From: Epiperipatus broadwayi
Lineage: Eukaryota > Onychophora > Udeonychophora > Euonychophora > Peripatidae
NCBI GenBank assembly: GCA_028023455.1
Contig: JAQFVV010012396.1
Span: 22,258,750-22,322,749 of the forward strand
Reading direction: 5' to 3'
DNA length: 64,000 nucleotides
Shown: positions 13,480-22,626 of the stretch, piece by piece
Numbering within the stretch: the first letter of the stretch is position 1
Layout: each line of letters begins with the position of its first letter
Translations under genes and position numbers: made by a program
Notes under the pieces: generated by a model
Told to the model about the DNA's origin: nothing
Seen by the model: only the letters and a program-made list of their open reading frames with translations
The model's database searches: none

Positions 13480-14339
13480 GATTATTAAATAGCAAATTAT
13501 TTTTTATTATAAAAAATTGGATATGATTTAAATAAATATGTGTTTCTGAAAATTATTAAAATGTATGTAACCAAGTATATGTTGTTTTCCAATACCATAT
13601 TAGTTAAATAAATAAATATCCACAAATATATATAAATAAATTATGTAATAAAGATAACAAGAGATAAAACAAAGTCTATGTTTGGATTAAATATTTAGCA
13701 ATACAAATTACAACAAGAAAAGAACAAATATTATTGTAGCAATTACTTTTCTGCATTAAATGGAAGGTAAAAAAATACAGTAACCTGTTCAGAAAAGTGT
13801 TATAATTTACATAATTTATAATCACTTTATATTATATAATAAAAAATCTATTGATTTATAGATAAATAATTTAAATTAATGTTTATCAAATTAAATATTA
13901 AACATTAAATCAATTTATCTGTTATTAATATCAACAAAAATAAATCATAACTTTAGAATTTAAAATAAATATAAAATAGCATAAAAAAACTATTTGAATA
14001 TAAAAATGGAGTGGAGTTTTCATATTCAATGTAGCCCTAAATTGAAGAATCCTAAGGTTTTATTATTACATTTCAATATAATAAACTTGTGTTTTGCAAT
14101 AATTTTACTACTAATGCTGTAAACAAAATATTGCTGACACTTCACATTTTAATTATTATATATCATCATCTCTTTATTTATACAAGCAAAAGTATATATA
14201 CAATACTGACCAGAGATTAGTTCCAATATTTTTTGATATGCTGCAACAATATTGGATCATTTCCCTTTACTGCACTACATACGAGAGGAGATCCTCCTCA
14301 TAAGCCCAGGAATTTTGTAATAAAAATGTATTTATTTGT
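13478..14339. other. AT-rich intergenic DNA
   Basis: No gene recognised. A slightly GC-richer patch at about 14200-14320 adjoins the mariner-like relic and could be its flank or untranslated part. Confidence 0.5.
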
Positions 14340-14900
14340 AGATATTACAAATTGAATCACTTTCAAAATACTATTCATTTGATACAATGCAATGTTCTAA
14401 ATGTGTTTTTCATTTTTCAAAGTACTCCTGAAACTCTTGCAAAGTAATACTTTTTAATTCATCCATTGTTTTTGATTACTTCTAAGTATACAAAACTATT
14501 TTTGAACCATTTTTTTATTTGAGGAAATAAAAAAAACTTGTACAGAGGGAGACCAGGTAAATATGACTAATGGATAATCTGAGATCATGCTGTTTTTAAT
14601 AAGATGTGCTTTGGAAGCTTAGAACATTGTCATGGTGAAGCTTACACTCTCCACTTTGCCACAAATGAAATGTATTCATTTTACCACATCACACAAATGT
14701 TCTAGAACTTTTAGGTAAAACACCTGATTATTATAAACAAATTCTGAGTGAATAACATCATTTTCATAAAAATAAATATTAGCACCATCTTGTCTTTGGG
14801 CTTTCCTCACCCAAATGTTTTGGGACATTGTAAAGTTGACACTTTCATTAAACCATTTGTATTTTTTTCCAGAGCAGATTGCTTGTAAGCTGTTTCAAGT
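14340..14900 (-). pseudogene. Mariner-like transposase relic
   Basis: Read on the minus strand, several short frames line up with the C-terminal two-thirds of a Tc1/mariner-type (DDE/D) transposase. A segment near 14790-14690 reads GANIYFYENDVIHSEFV followed by a QVFYLKVLEHL-like block, resembling the mariner region that precedes the HHDNAP motif. Further on, an HxDN-like remnant is detectable, and a FFLFPQIKKWFKN block at about 14535-14500 matches the family's FLFP-IKK motif. Frameshifts and stops separate these blocks, so the gene is dead. Terminal inverted repeats and TA duplications were not located. The subfamily cannot be fixed by eye. Family membership rests on motif order, not on one long alignment. 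Confidence 0.55.
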
Positions 14901-15500
14901 GTTACAACTGTTTTTCCTACTGTTTCTCCTAACAGAAAATATAATTTTACTTTGTTCCAATGTTTCAGCGATTATAAAAAATGACAAATAAGTAAGACTT
15001 ACTTAACAAAAATGTTTATTATGCCAGCAAAAAGAAATTCAGGACAAAAGCATGTACTACACTTTTCTCATCTTCTAGAGAATGATTCTAGCATTTTTGG
15101 GCCTTCCCTCATATTTACTTTTGGTACATGCTATACATTTGAAATTAAAAAAAAGTATTTTATTATTTCAATTTATGCTTTTAATGATGGTTTTATAAGA
15201 AAAATGTAAAGTAGTATAATTAAGTTTTAATCTAGAATCAATTCTAAAAGGATTATTGATTTAAAAAATGGGCACAAGAAGGCAGTGGAAAATATATTGC
15301 ATTTCATCATTACTTTAATCCTCCTTATGTTAAAGCAAGATAAAACTTATTCATTCTTTATAAATCTCATTTAAAAATTCTAAAATTATAAAAAAAAGTT
15401 ACCTTTGTAAATGTTTTTACTTATTATTATAACACTTTAATTATTAATCTAAGAAAACTATTTTTTTCCTCAATATCTTTTAATTTTAATATACATAATA
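14901..15500. other. AT-rich DNA, possible 5' part of the mariner relic
   Basis: The first part may hold decayed N-terminal transposase sequence, but I cannot align it. The 65-codon plus frame at 15012-15209 has no recognisable motif. Confidence 0.4.
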
Positions 15501-15684
15501 TTAAAATCAGTCAATACTTAGACAACCCAATATCAATAACATTCAAAAATCTCAATCTGTTGTCAAGACAACCTCTTTTTAACAATAAAGTTGGAATTCC
15601 ATCTTTATTTATGGTCTAATATATTTATATAGACACTAAAGATTGCCAACTAGAGCACAGAGACTGAAATTATTGATATAAAGA
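15501..15684 (+). repeat. Dispersed repeat B, copy 1
   Basis: A stretch from AAAATCAGTCAATACTTAGAC through CTCAATCTGTTGTCAAG, TTTTTAACAATAAAG and GGTCTAATATAT to GAGACTGAAATTATTGAT recurs in the same order about 350 bases downstream (copy 2). An inverted part of it lies at 16.54 kb. No coding frame is present. It could be a short transposon or SINE-like element. I cannot classify it. Confidence 0.6.
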
Positions 15685-15849
15685 AGTTTAAAAAATTTCC
15701 TTAAACAGGTAAATATAATCAGTTCTGAATACAGATTAATAAGTAGTCAATTATTCAAATTGTAATTACAACTTTGAAATTGCAGCTAATGTGTTGCTTA
15801 AATAATAAGCGCACTAATGTTCAAGTACATATGAGTTTATAAGTAATCA

Positions 15850-16024
15850 TTAAAATCAGTTAACACTTAGACAATCTCAGTATCAATAACAATCAACAAT
15901 GTCAATCTGTTGTCAAGGCAACTCTTTTTAACAATAAAGGTTGAACCCCACCTTTTACTTTTGGTCCAATATATCCTAAAGACTGCAAATTACCAAAGAG
16001 ATTGAAATTATTAATACAAAGCAT
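15850..16024 (+). repeat. Dispersed repeat B, copy 2
   Basis: Direct copy of the 15.50 kb repeat: AAAATCAGTTAACACTTAGAC, GTCAATCTGTTGTCAAGGC, TTTTTAACAATAAAGG, GGTCCAATATAT and GAGATTGAAATTATT occur in the same order. It lacks the ATTTATATAGACAC segment of copy 1. Confidence 0.6.
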
Positions 16025-16396
16025 ATGTATGTATCAATGGAATTTTATGGTGCTGAAAACATGCCCACTTGATGTAGTAAATCTCCAAGCATTGGTTATG
16101 TTAATATAAATTCTTTAGTTTTAAAGGCAATCATGTTATCATCTTTATAATCTATAATGCATATAAGTTCTTGGAAATCAAATAAAAGTGGATTCATTTT
16201 TTACTATATAATTGGCTTTGATATTAAGTGTTATCAAATTATTATAATTATCCTTCAGAGATTTGTATAAACAAATATTTATATATGTGTGTATTATATT
16301 TTTCATGATATTTAAATTTACTATGACCAGATTATACATATTCCAGGTTAATTTGAGTTAGTAGAGTGAAAATATGATAACTATAAAAGCAAATAG

Positions 16397-16690
16397 TTCA
16401 CATAAAACATAATAGCACTTTTACTAATGATAACAGGCAAAACTTTCTCTATACAGTAGTGCCACCTTGTGCCAACCAGAGTAATCAATGGATGTCAAAA
16501 GGCTTGTGCATAAAATCCCAACTGGTGAAATCTTTAGTGTCTATATAAATATATTAGACCATAAATAAAAATGGGATTCCACCTTTATTGTTAATAGGAT
16601 GTTGTTATGACAACAGATTGAGATAGTGATCATGTGATTTTAGTGATATAGAAAGTTAATAAACATTACATGATCACTATTTCTTATGCT
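16397..16690. mobile_element. Chimeric MITE containing inverted repeat B
   Basis: The left MITE terminus (CAAAACTTTCTCTATACAGTAG, TGCCACCTTGTGCCAACC, AATCAATGGATGTC) is at about 16434-16500 and a right terminus (GATAGTGATCATGTGATTTTAG) at about 16622-16646. Between them, at about 16535-16622, is an inverted segment of repeat B (TTAGTGTCTATATAAATATA ... GACAACAGATTGAGA) instead of the usual interior. Immediately after the right end, 16655-16690 carries another outward-facing terminus (AAACATTACATGATCACTAT), so the junction is itself palindromic. Confidence 0.6.
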
Positions 16691-17619
16691 TGCTCTTTAT
16701 TCCCTTTGATCCTATGATTTTCTTGTGTATTATTTTTGTAATACATATGAGTTAAATGGTATATTAATATTATGAAGCATTCCTTTTTACATTATTGTCA
16801 CCATGTCAAAACAGCTTATATATTTTTCACTAAACCTTACAAATTTGCTTTTTCTGTAATACTAAAATTAATCTAAATTCATAACTTATCTGGTACAACA
16901 GTTCTTGACTTCTATAGTAATTATTCAATAAACATTATTTTTTAGTGAGTATATGATTTTATATAATATTTATCTTTTAAGTGATAAAGTACTAAAGTTT
17001 GTTATTGCAATCATACTTCCTTACTGGAAATTGTTTTTTTTTTGTCTAGCATAATGAAAATTCTGAATTCTCTATGCATTCAGCAAGGTTACAAACAGCC
17101 CTCATACATAACACTATTCTGTGAATCCTGTATATAATAATTCATTTAATTATATACAAACTGATAATAAAAAGTTTTCATTGTAAAGCAAGTTGTGTTT
17201 TCAGCCTACAAACAGTTTATTTCATTAAAAATTAGTGATTTATATCTTTTGTAAACATATCAAGGTTCATGTTCTAATATATTCTATTATTTTCTTTTAT
17301 AAAAAAACTAAAACCAAAAGACATTTCTATTATTGATATGAATGTTATCATTGTATGAGAAAATAAATGAAAAAATTATTTTACTTCTAATTAAATCAAA
17401 TAATACACCAAAAAAAAGCAACAAAAAAGCATATGGCTATTTTGCTCAAGAGTTCATAAGAAGTTTGAGTGCCAGTCCTGCGAGTGTGAAATTCATCCTG
17501 GGACAGCATGAACTCAAGTCAGACTTTTCACTATTTACATTACCCAATGTCCAAAACTATGCATTATAAATTCCTCATACACTGCAGATTATTTTAACTT
17601 CATTCCCATTTACAAATTG
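16691..17619. other. AT-rich intergenic DNA
   Basis: A GC-richer patch at about 17430-17560 gives an open plus frame (part of 17342-17569) with a non-random look (FAQEFIRSLSASPASVKFIL), but I cannot match it to a family and treat it as unclassified. Confidence 0.45.
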
Positions 17620-17885
17620 TAGAACTAAGCATCACATGATCACCTTCTCTTATACTAGCACATAATTGTTATTAAACAAGGCAAAACTCTCTCCATACAG
17701 TAGTGCCACCCTGTGCCAACCAAAGTAATCAATGAATTCAAGAAGGCTTGTACAGAAACTGGTCTGGGATATTGGATGAGTAGGCAGTAGATAGGGATTT
17801 TATGTACAAGCCTTCTGGCATTCATTGATTACTCTGGTTGGCACAGGGTGGCACAACTGTATGGAGAGAGTTTTGCCTTGTTTAA
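17620..17885. mobile_element. MITE with long inverted termini
   Basis: The left end reads inwards through CATCACATGATCAC, TTATACTAGCACATAATTG, AACAAGGCAAAACTCTCTCC, TAGTGCCACCCTGTGCCAACC and GTAATCAATGAATTC. The right end is its complement (GAATGCC-type AATCAATG, GGTTGGCACAGGGTGGCAC, GGAGAGAGTTTTGCCTTG). The interior is only about 60 bases, so nearly the whole element is a hairpin. The outermost part of the right terminus is missing after TTGTTTAA. There is no coding sequence. Confidence 0.75.
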
Positions 17886-19167
17886 ATTGTAAAACTATAT
17901 GGTATTGCTTTTATTTATTTTAAAGTATTAAAATTGATTGTTCAACAATTAACGTAAAACATTTATTTAGCAATGACTTAATTTTATATATTAAAAAAGC
18001 AGTTTAATCAAATATTCAGGCATTAACATTACAATAAATCACAGTTGGAAAATATTCATTCAAAAACTTTGTAAAAATCACAAAAAACATTTATTTCTAC
18101 ATCACATCATTCAAAGCTAAAGATCAATGCATCAGATTTAATTTCATAAATCAACATTTCTTTTTTAATTGCCTAACTACTTTTTATTGATACTGCTATT
18201 TCTGGAAATATATAAAATTATAGCTGACTGATTTAGAAAAAATCATTCTTTTAGGCTTTACCTAGCTACCTCTTTTTTGTTGAGAATATAAATCTGGTCA
18301 TTAAAAATTGCAAAGATTTAATCAGGTCTATATATTGTTTTTGCAAAAAAATATGACATTTTAAGAAATTCATTTATAAATTGTGTTTTTCAAAATATTT
18401 ATCAAAGCATTGTTATTGTTTATGAAATGATAAATTTATTTAAAAAAATCTAAATGAAGACTTTAATTTATTATATCAAATCATCTCAACAGCAAACAGG
18501 AAATTTTCTTTTTAAATTTGAATTTCACTAAAAATGTTTTCCTTACTACCTCAATGTTTATGATTAATAAAAATTAATTATTAACAAACTCAGAAATAAA
18601 AATCAGTTCTTTGTCATAATTCTATTTATATCATATTAATAAGAGAAACATCTTACTGGATTATTAGAATATGTGCCCTTTATTTCAATATCTGATCCCT
18701 ACATATAACCAGAATTTACCAAGACTTGAGGCTAATTAAGCCTATCCTTATCAATTTCTGTGGATTTAGGTTGTTCAGATCATTTGCTATAGTCATAAAA
18801 ACTTTGGCTATCATATTGATAATAAGAACATTTTTTAAGACTATTATCAGTTCAATCTCTTAATGTAAATTTCCGATTTATAAGTTACACTGTATTAAAT
18901 GGTACATCTAGTATCATCTGCTAATAAGTGTTAGTTTTTAAAACAAACACATTAATATACATACTAAAGATTAAAACACTCAAAAAAGATTTATTCATGG
19001 TCAATGATACAATTTCAAAATGTTTATTACATTTATGGAATGTACTTCAAATTTATCTAAAGTCTATGCTGAACTTGTTCTATGTTCAAATTTCCAATAA
19101 CACTAATTTGGCTTCATGTTTAAGATCCAATATTAAAATCATATGAGAATTATGTTATAGACCTTGA
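17886..19167. other. AT-rich intergenic DNA
   Basis: Nothing recognised. Frames such as 18928-19146 have chance-like composition. Confidence 0.55.
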
Positions 19168-19316
19168 AAGAGATCACATGTGAGATGGATGAATGAAATA
19201 AGAAACTATGCTGGTGTAATATTGAGTAGAGAGACTAGAGATCAGAAAACTGGATTACATATGAAGAGAATTTCATTTTGGAGTAGATTGATGATGATTG
19301 AAAACGATGATAATTT
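19168..19316 (+). mobile_element. RTE-type LINE, 3' tail fragment
   Basis: The block GATCACATGTGAGATGGATGAATGAAATAAG and the following AGAGACTAGAGATCAGAAAACTGGATTA align with the 3' end of the RTE element at 36.55-39.43 kb (CATATGTGAGATGGATGGATGAAATAAA ... AGATCGGAGAAGATGGATTATAC). Both end in a GATGATGATTGA-type tail. This is a severely 5'-truncated, decayed copy encoding only the last residues of ORF2 and the 3' UTR. Confidence 0.65.
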
Positions 19317-20662
19317 TGAACAATATCTTTAATGTCAATTTATTTTAGCATTTTAATCTTTAATTCCATCTTAAACTTTTATTAGTTTCTTGTATTAAGA
19401 TCTTTAAAAAAGTTTGTTTCTTTTGTATGTTTATTCTTTGGTCTGAGTTTTTTTTTTTTTTTAAAAAGTAGTATTTGTTAAAGATTCAAGCTTCTGTCCA
19501 CGCAAGACTTCTTTCAGTAATGTCAATCTTTGCAGAATTTTAATCTTTAAAATGTAAAGGATTTTAAGCAGACTTGTCAGGATATATATTTTTTTCTTTG
19601 AGTGCAATAAAACACTTGTCTGAGTACAAACTTTAACTTTTAACTGCATCTTAACAATTCTTTCATAACTTTTATATTTTTATAATTTTAAAATGATACT
19701 TTATAAAAATAATTACGAATTTATATATAGACTCATTTTTATTTTATTATTTTCAATTCAAATATAAATATATAATTTTTAAATATGTATAAATTGCATT
19801 CGCGATCTTCATCATAAAAAAACTGTTGTTTGTAAATCTACTTTAGATTTATATATCCATTGGAATCTTCCTATAATCATTTTATCAAATTTGAATTGTC
19901 CTGGAAAGTCTGTTAAAACTTTTTAAAGATTTTTAAAGTAAAACTAAAGTGGATAATTTATGGACATTCATGGTGATTTACAGGAATAAATCTGAATTAG
20001 GATGTTCCCATATTTAAAATTGGAAAAAAAAAAGAGATTGAGAAATAAAGATATTTAGTTAGAATTAAACTTCATTTAAACCTATTATAAATATGTAAAC
20101 TCAAAATATTTATATATATATATGCACAGACATTAAATTATTTGTGTGCATCTTTGAATGTATGTGTGAAAGTTTAAATTTTATAAGCATTACTTTTAGT
20201 AAATAAAATGTAATAATTTTTTAAAATATTTTTTTAAGAGACGAGTTCTAAATTTAACTTTTATATCTTTCTTTTAGACTTTAATTTAGACATAGCTCAC
20301 TTATATATGAACAAAGGGAGTAAATCTTCATTCCTTTATCTTTCTTTTAGATAACTTTCCTCTTAATTATACAAATATGTTTTTTTTTTTTTTTTTATAA
20401 TTTTGTTTATAGCTTAAAATTTTGATTGGATCTAAAATAAAACAATCTATTTAGACATTTTCATTATCAAGTTTATTTTGATCTAGTATTGAATATTAAA
20501 GGTTACAAAGAAATGTTTCGACTTTTAAGATAAGACCTTAAAGAATTTCTGATTTAATTTTTAAAATTATGTATAATTATTTTTAGACTATTATTAATTA
20601 TTTGCTATATGGATTTGCTTTTTCAATTAATGTAAAAACTTAAAAAGAAAAATTTTTTTGAA
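19317..20662. other. AT-rich intergenic DNA with poly-T tracts
   Basis: Long T runs occur at about 19449-19462 and 20380-20397. No gene or RNA was recognised. Confidence 0.55.
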
Positions 20663-20798
20663 AAGGGAATTGCAAGTTTGTTTGTTTTTTATGTGTCAAA
20701 GCGTTGGCCGGGAAGCGAACGAACCCCCGGTACAACTGCTTGTAAGGCAGTATTGCTAACCACTCGGCCACCAACGCTTGGCAAGGGAATTGCAAGTT
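20663..20798 (-). mobile_element. tRNA-Gly-derived SINE with 16-bp target-site duplication
   Basis: A tRNA-like body (20701-20777, minus strand) is followed on its 3' side by a short tail of TTGACACATAAAAAACAAAC type (20679-20700). The unit is bracketed by a perfect direct repeat, AAGGGAATTGCAAGTT, at 20663-20678 and 20783-20798, the classic footprint of target-primed retroposition. Related bodies at 40.83 and 50.07 kb carry the same kind of tail (GACATATGAAAAAAA, AACATAAGAAAAAAA), which supports a family rather than isolated tRNA genes. Confidence 0.8.
20701..20777 (-). tRNA. tRNA-Gly(UCC)-like pseudogene, anticodon position now TAC
   Basis: The minus strand starts GCGTTGGTGG and ends CCCGGCCAACGC, giving a perfect 7-bp acceptor stem. 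The D arm is box-A-like (TGGCCGAGTGG) and the anticodon arm is CTGC-CTTACAA-GCAG. The overall sequence follows animal tRNA-Gly(UCC) (GCGTTGGTGG..., TAGCTGCCTTCCAAGCAG, CCGGCCAACGC) from established knowledge. The anticodon reads TAC (Val) instead of TCC, and the T loop carries about five extra bases, so it should not function as a tRNA. It is best read as the head of a SINE. Confidence 0.75.
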
Positions 20799-21119
20799 AA
20801 GTATTAATAAATGACAAATTAATTATATAAAATTATTTTAAATTTGATTGTTCTAAGGAATCATCTATTGCAAAACTTATATTGAAGGAATGGAAGTTGA
20901 GCCCACATTTGATTCAAAGTGACTATGATGTGCCAAGTTTTGATAAATCAAATGGTGATAAATAGAAAAATTAGTGAGTAGATAAGAAGTTTTGAATCTT
21001 TCTCTAACTGGTATCCCATCCTATTAGTAAATATTTTACTTATTACTAGTTGCCAAAAATGTTTTTAACATTGTCTAAGGAAAAGGTTTATTTCATGTCT
21101 ATTATAGTTTTCCTTTCTC
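20799..21119. other. Intergenic DNA
   Basis: Nothing recognised apart from a gradual rise in GC towards the LTR-like block. Confidence 0.4.
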
Positions 21120-21718
21120 TCAGAAGTGGACTGTTCCAGATTCCTTCTTTATCTGATTGGATTAAGCATGGTTTGCTGTTGGCCAATAGACTGATGTACT
21201 ATTAAACACATAACCAATGATTATTACAGGTCAATAAGCAGTGATGATCACTGAATCTGAATGCTCCAGTGAGGTCAGGAATATGGTTATAAATAGGCAG
21301 CCTTTTTGAAGGAAAGACTAGAGAACATCTGTCTAACCTACAAAGATGGCACACATTCTTCAGAAGAAGCCCTGCTAATCTAAACAATAATAAAACATTC
21401 TTATAATAACAATATGCTATTTGTCCACACAGTTAGGCATGACCACATAAGGACTGGATACTGCTAAGACTACTGCCAACTTGAAACAAGCTGTCTGGTG
21501 CAGCCAGAAGAGTCATTCTCCCTACCTGTGAGACAAGCTAGCAGGTATAGCTGGAAGTGGTAGATTTTTAAGACTCGGATCCAAGAGTTCCCTGTAGAAC
21601 TATATTATTCTGTATTAGATATGTATGTAAATATAATAAATATTATGTAAATTATAATACATGTGCTAGTACTGTTTTCTGTAGATTGGGTCTGTAATCC
21701 AGACCAAGCACAACAATA
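21120..21718 (+). mobile_element. Possible solo LTR (unconfirmed)
   Basis: This stretch is GC-richer than its surroundings. It contains a good TATA-box-like GGTTATAAATAGGCAGCC at about 21283-21300, then an AATAATAAAAC polyadenylation-like signal about 90 bases later, with further U5-like sequence. That promoter, short R, polyA order is typical of LTR-retrotransposon ends. I could not define TG...CA boundaries or a target duplication, and no gag/pol sequence adjoins it. It could instead be an unclassified element or a host promoter. Confidence 0.3.
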
Positions 21719-22126
21719 TCTTTATTTATTAACAATAGCTGAGCATGCTTTGGATAAAGAAGATTTTGTAACTGGATTCTCTAGCCAAAAGTACATTCAG
21801 CTACTGTTAATAACTATTAAATAATTAAATGTGTAGTTTATATATGTAATGATCAGATATTTTACGGTAATATCTCCATACTAAAACTCCAATATATTTA
21901 TTTATTTATTTCTATACTTAGTGCTTTCAAAGGAATGATGCCTTCATTTTCAAAGCTATAGATAGATAGTTTTAATACTGATGTTCATTTATTTATTTGA
22001 TTCAACAGATGCAAAACTATTCAAATCAAGTATGCCATTTTTTTGAGATTGCGTAAAACATGTCTCTTTTATTCAATGAGTTTGTGTTAAATTAATGAAA
22101 TAGTCCTCCTTAATTTTTCTTCTCAT
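21719..22126 (-). repeat. Inverted repeat arm (left) flanking Penelope GIY-YIG fragment
   Basis: Read in reverse, this segment matches 22335-22626: GAGAAGAAAAATTAAGGAGG, AAACTCATTGAATAAAAGAGAC, TGAATCAAATAAATAAAT, AAGTACTAAGTATAGAAAT-like and GTAAAATATCTGATCATTAC blocks occur in the same order. The left arm carries about 110 extra bases near 21735-21845. The blocks lie downstream of a GIY-YIG stop codon, so each arm looks like the 3' untranslated end of a Penelope-like element. Confidence 0.75.
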
Positions 22127-22331
22127 CACTGCACATCACTTGCAGATTGTCCGGTATACATGAGAGGCCCATAGTGTTTTTGTGCTGCGCAAATATGGAA
22201 AAGTGGGAAGGATCTAAGAATGCTTTATTGTACGCATATTTATGTTGTAGCAACCTTATGTGGACAGAAGCTTTGGTTTCCCCATAATATGAAGCATGAC
22301 AATTGTTTTCTGGGCAAACTATTTTATACAT
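22110..22331 (-). pseudogene. Penelope-like element GIY-YIG endonuclease fragment
   Basis: The 73-codon minus frame begins YKIVCPENNCHASYYGET and continues to a HIRLLQHK block. This matches the N-terminal core of the GIY-YIG nuclease domain: a Y-K-I strand, a C-x(n)-C pair, the Y-Y-G turn and the downstream Arg/His helix. In Penelope-like retroelements this domain sits at the C-terminus after the reverse transcriptase and nicks target DNA for target-primed reverse transcription. The fragment lacks the rest of the nuclease and all of the RT. It lies in the loop of an approximately 290-400-bp inverted repeat and its last codons fall in the left arm. Other GIY-YIG proteins are possible, but the context favours Penelope. 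Confidence 0.65.
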
Positions 22332-22334
22332 GAG

Positions 22335-22626
22335 ATGAGAAGAAAAATTAAGGAGGCCTATTTTATTAATTTAGACGCAAACTCATTGAATAAAAGAGAC
22401 ACGTTTTATGCAATCTCGAACAAAATGGCAGACCTGATTTGAATAATTTTGCATGTGTTGAATCAAATAAATAAATTAACATCAGTATTATCTTCCTATA
22501 GTTTTGAAAATGAAGACATCATTCCTTTGAAAGTACTAAGTATAGAAATAAATAAATAAATATATTGGAGTTTTAGTGTGGAGATATTACTGTAAAATAT
22601 CTGATCATTACTGTTAATAAATAAAG
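22335..22626 (+). repeat. Inverted repeat arm (right)
   Basis: Complementary to the left arm, with a spacer of about 208 bases. Differences are mostly point changes plus the extra 110 bases in the left arm. It ends at CTGTTAATAAATAAAGATAC, which is the complement of the outer end of the left arm. Confidence 0.75.

Noticed and set aside
17342-17569. 75-codon plus frame as a host exon
   Set aside because: Part of it looks non-random, but there are no convincing splice sites or family match; left as an unclassified patch.
20701-20777. Functional tRNA-Val(UAC) gene
   Set aside because: The anticodon position reads TAC and the acceptor stem is perfect, but the rest follows tRNA-Gly(UCC), the T loop is enlarged and the unit is bracketed by a target duplication with an A-rich tail, so it is a SINE copy.
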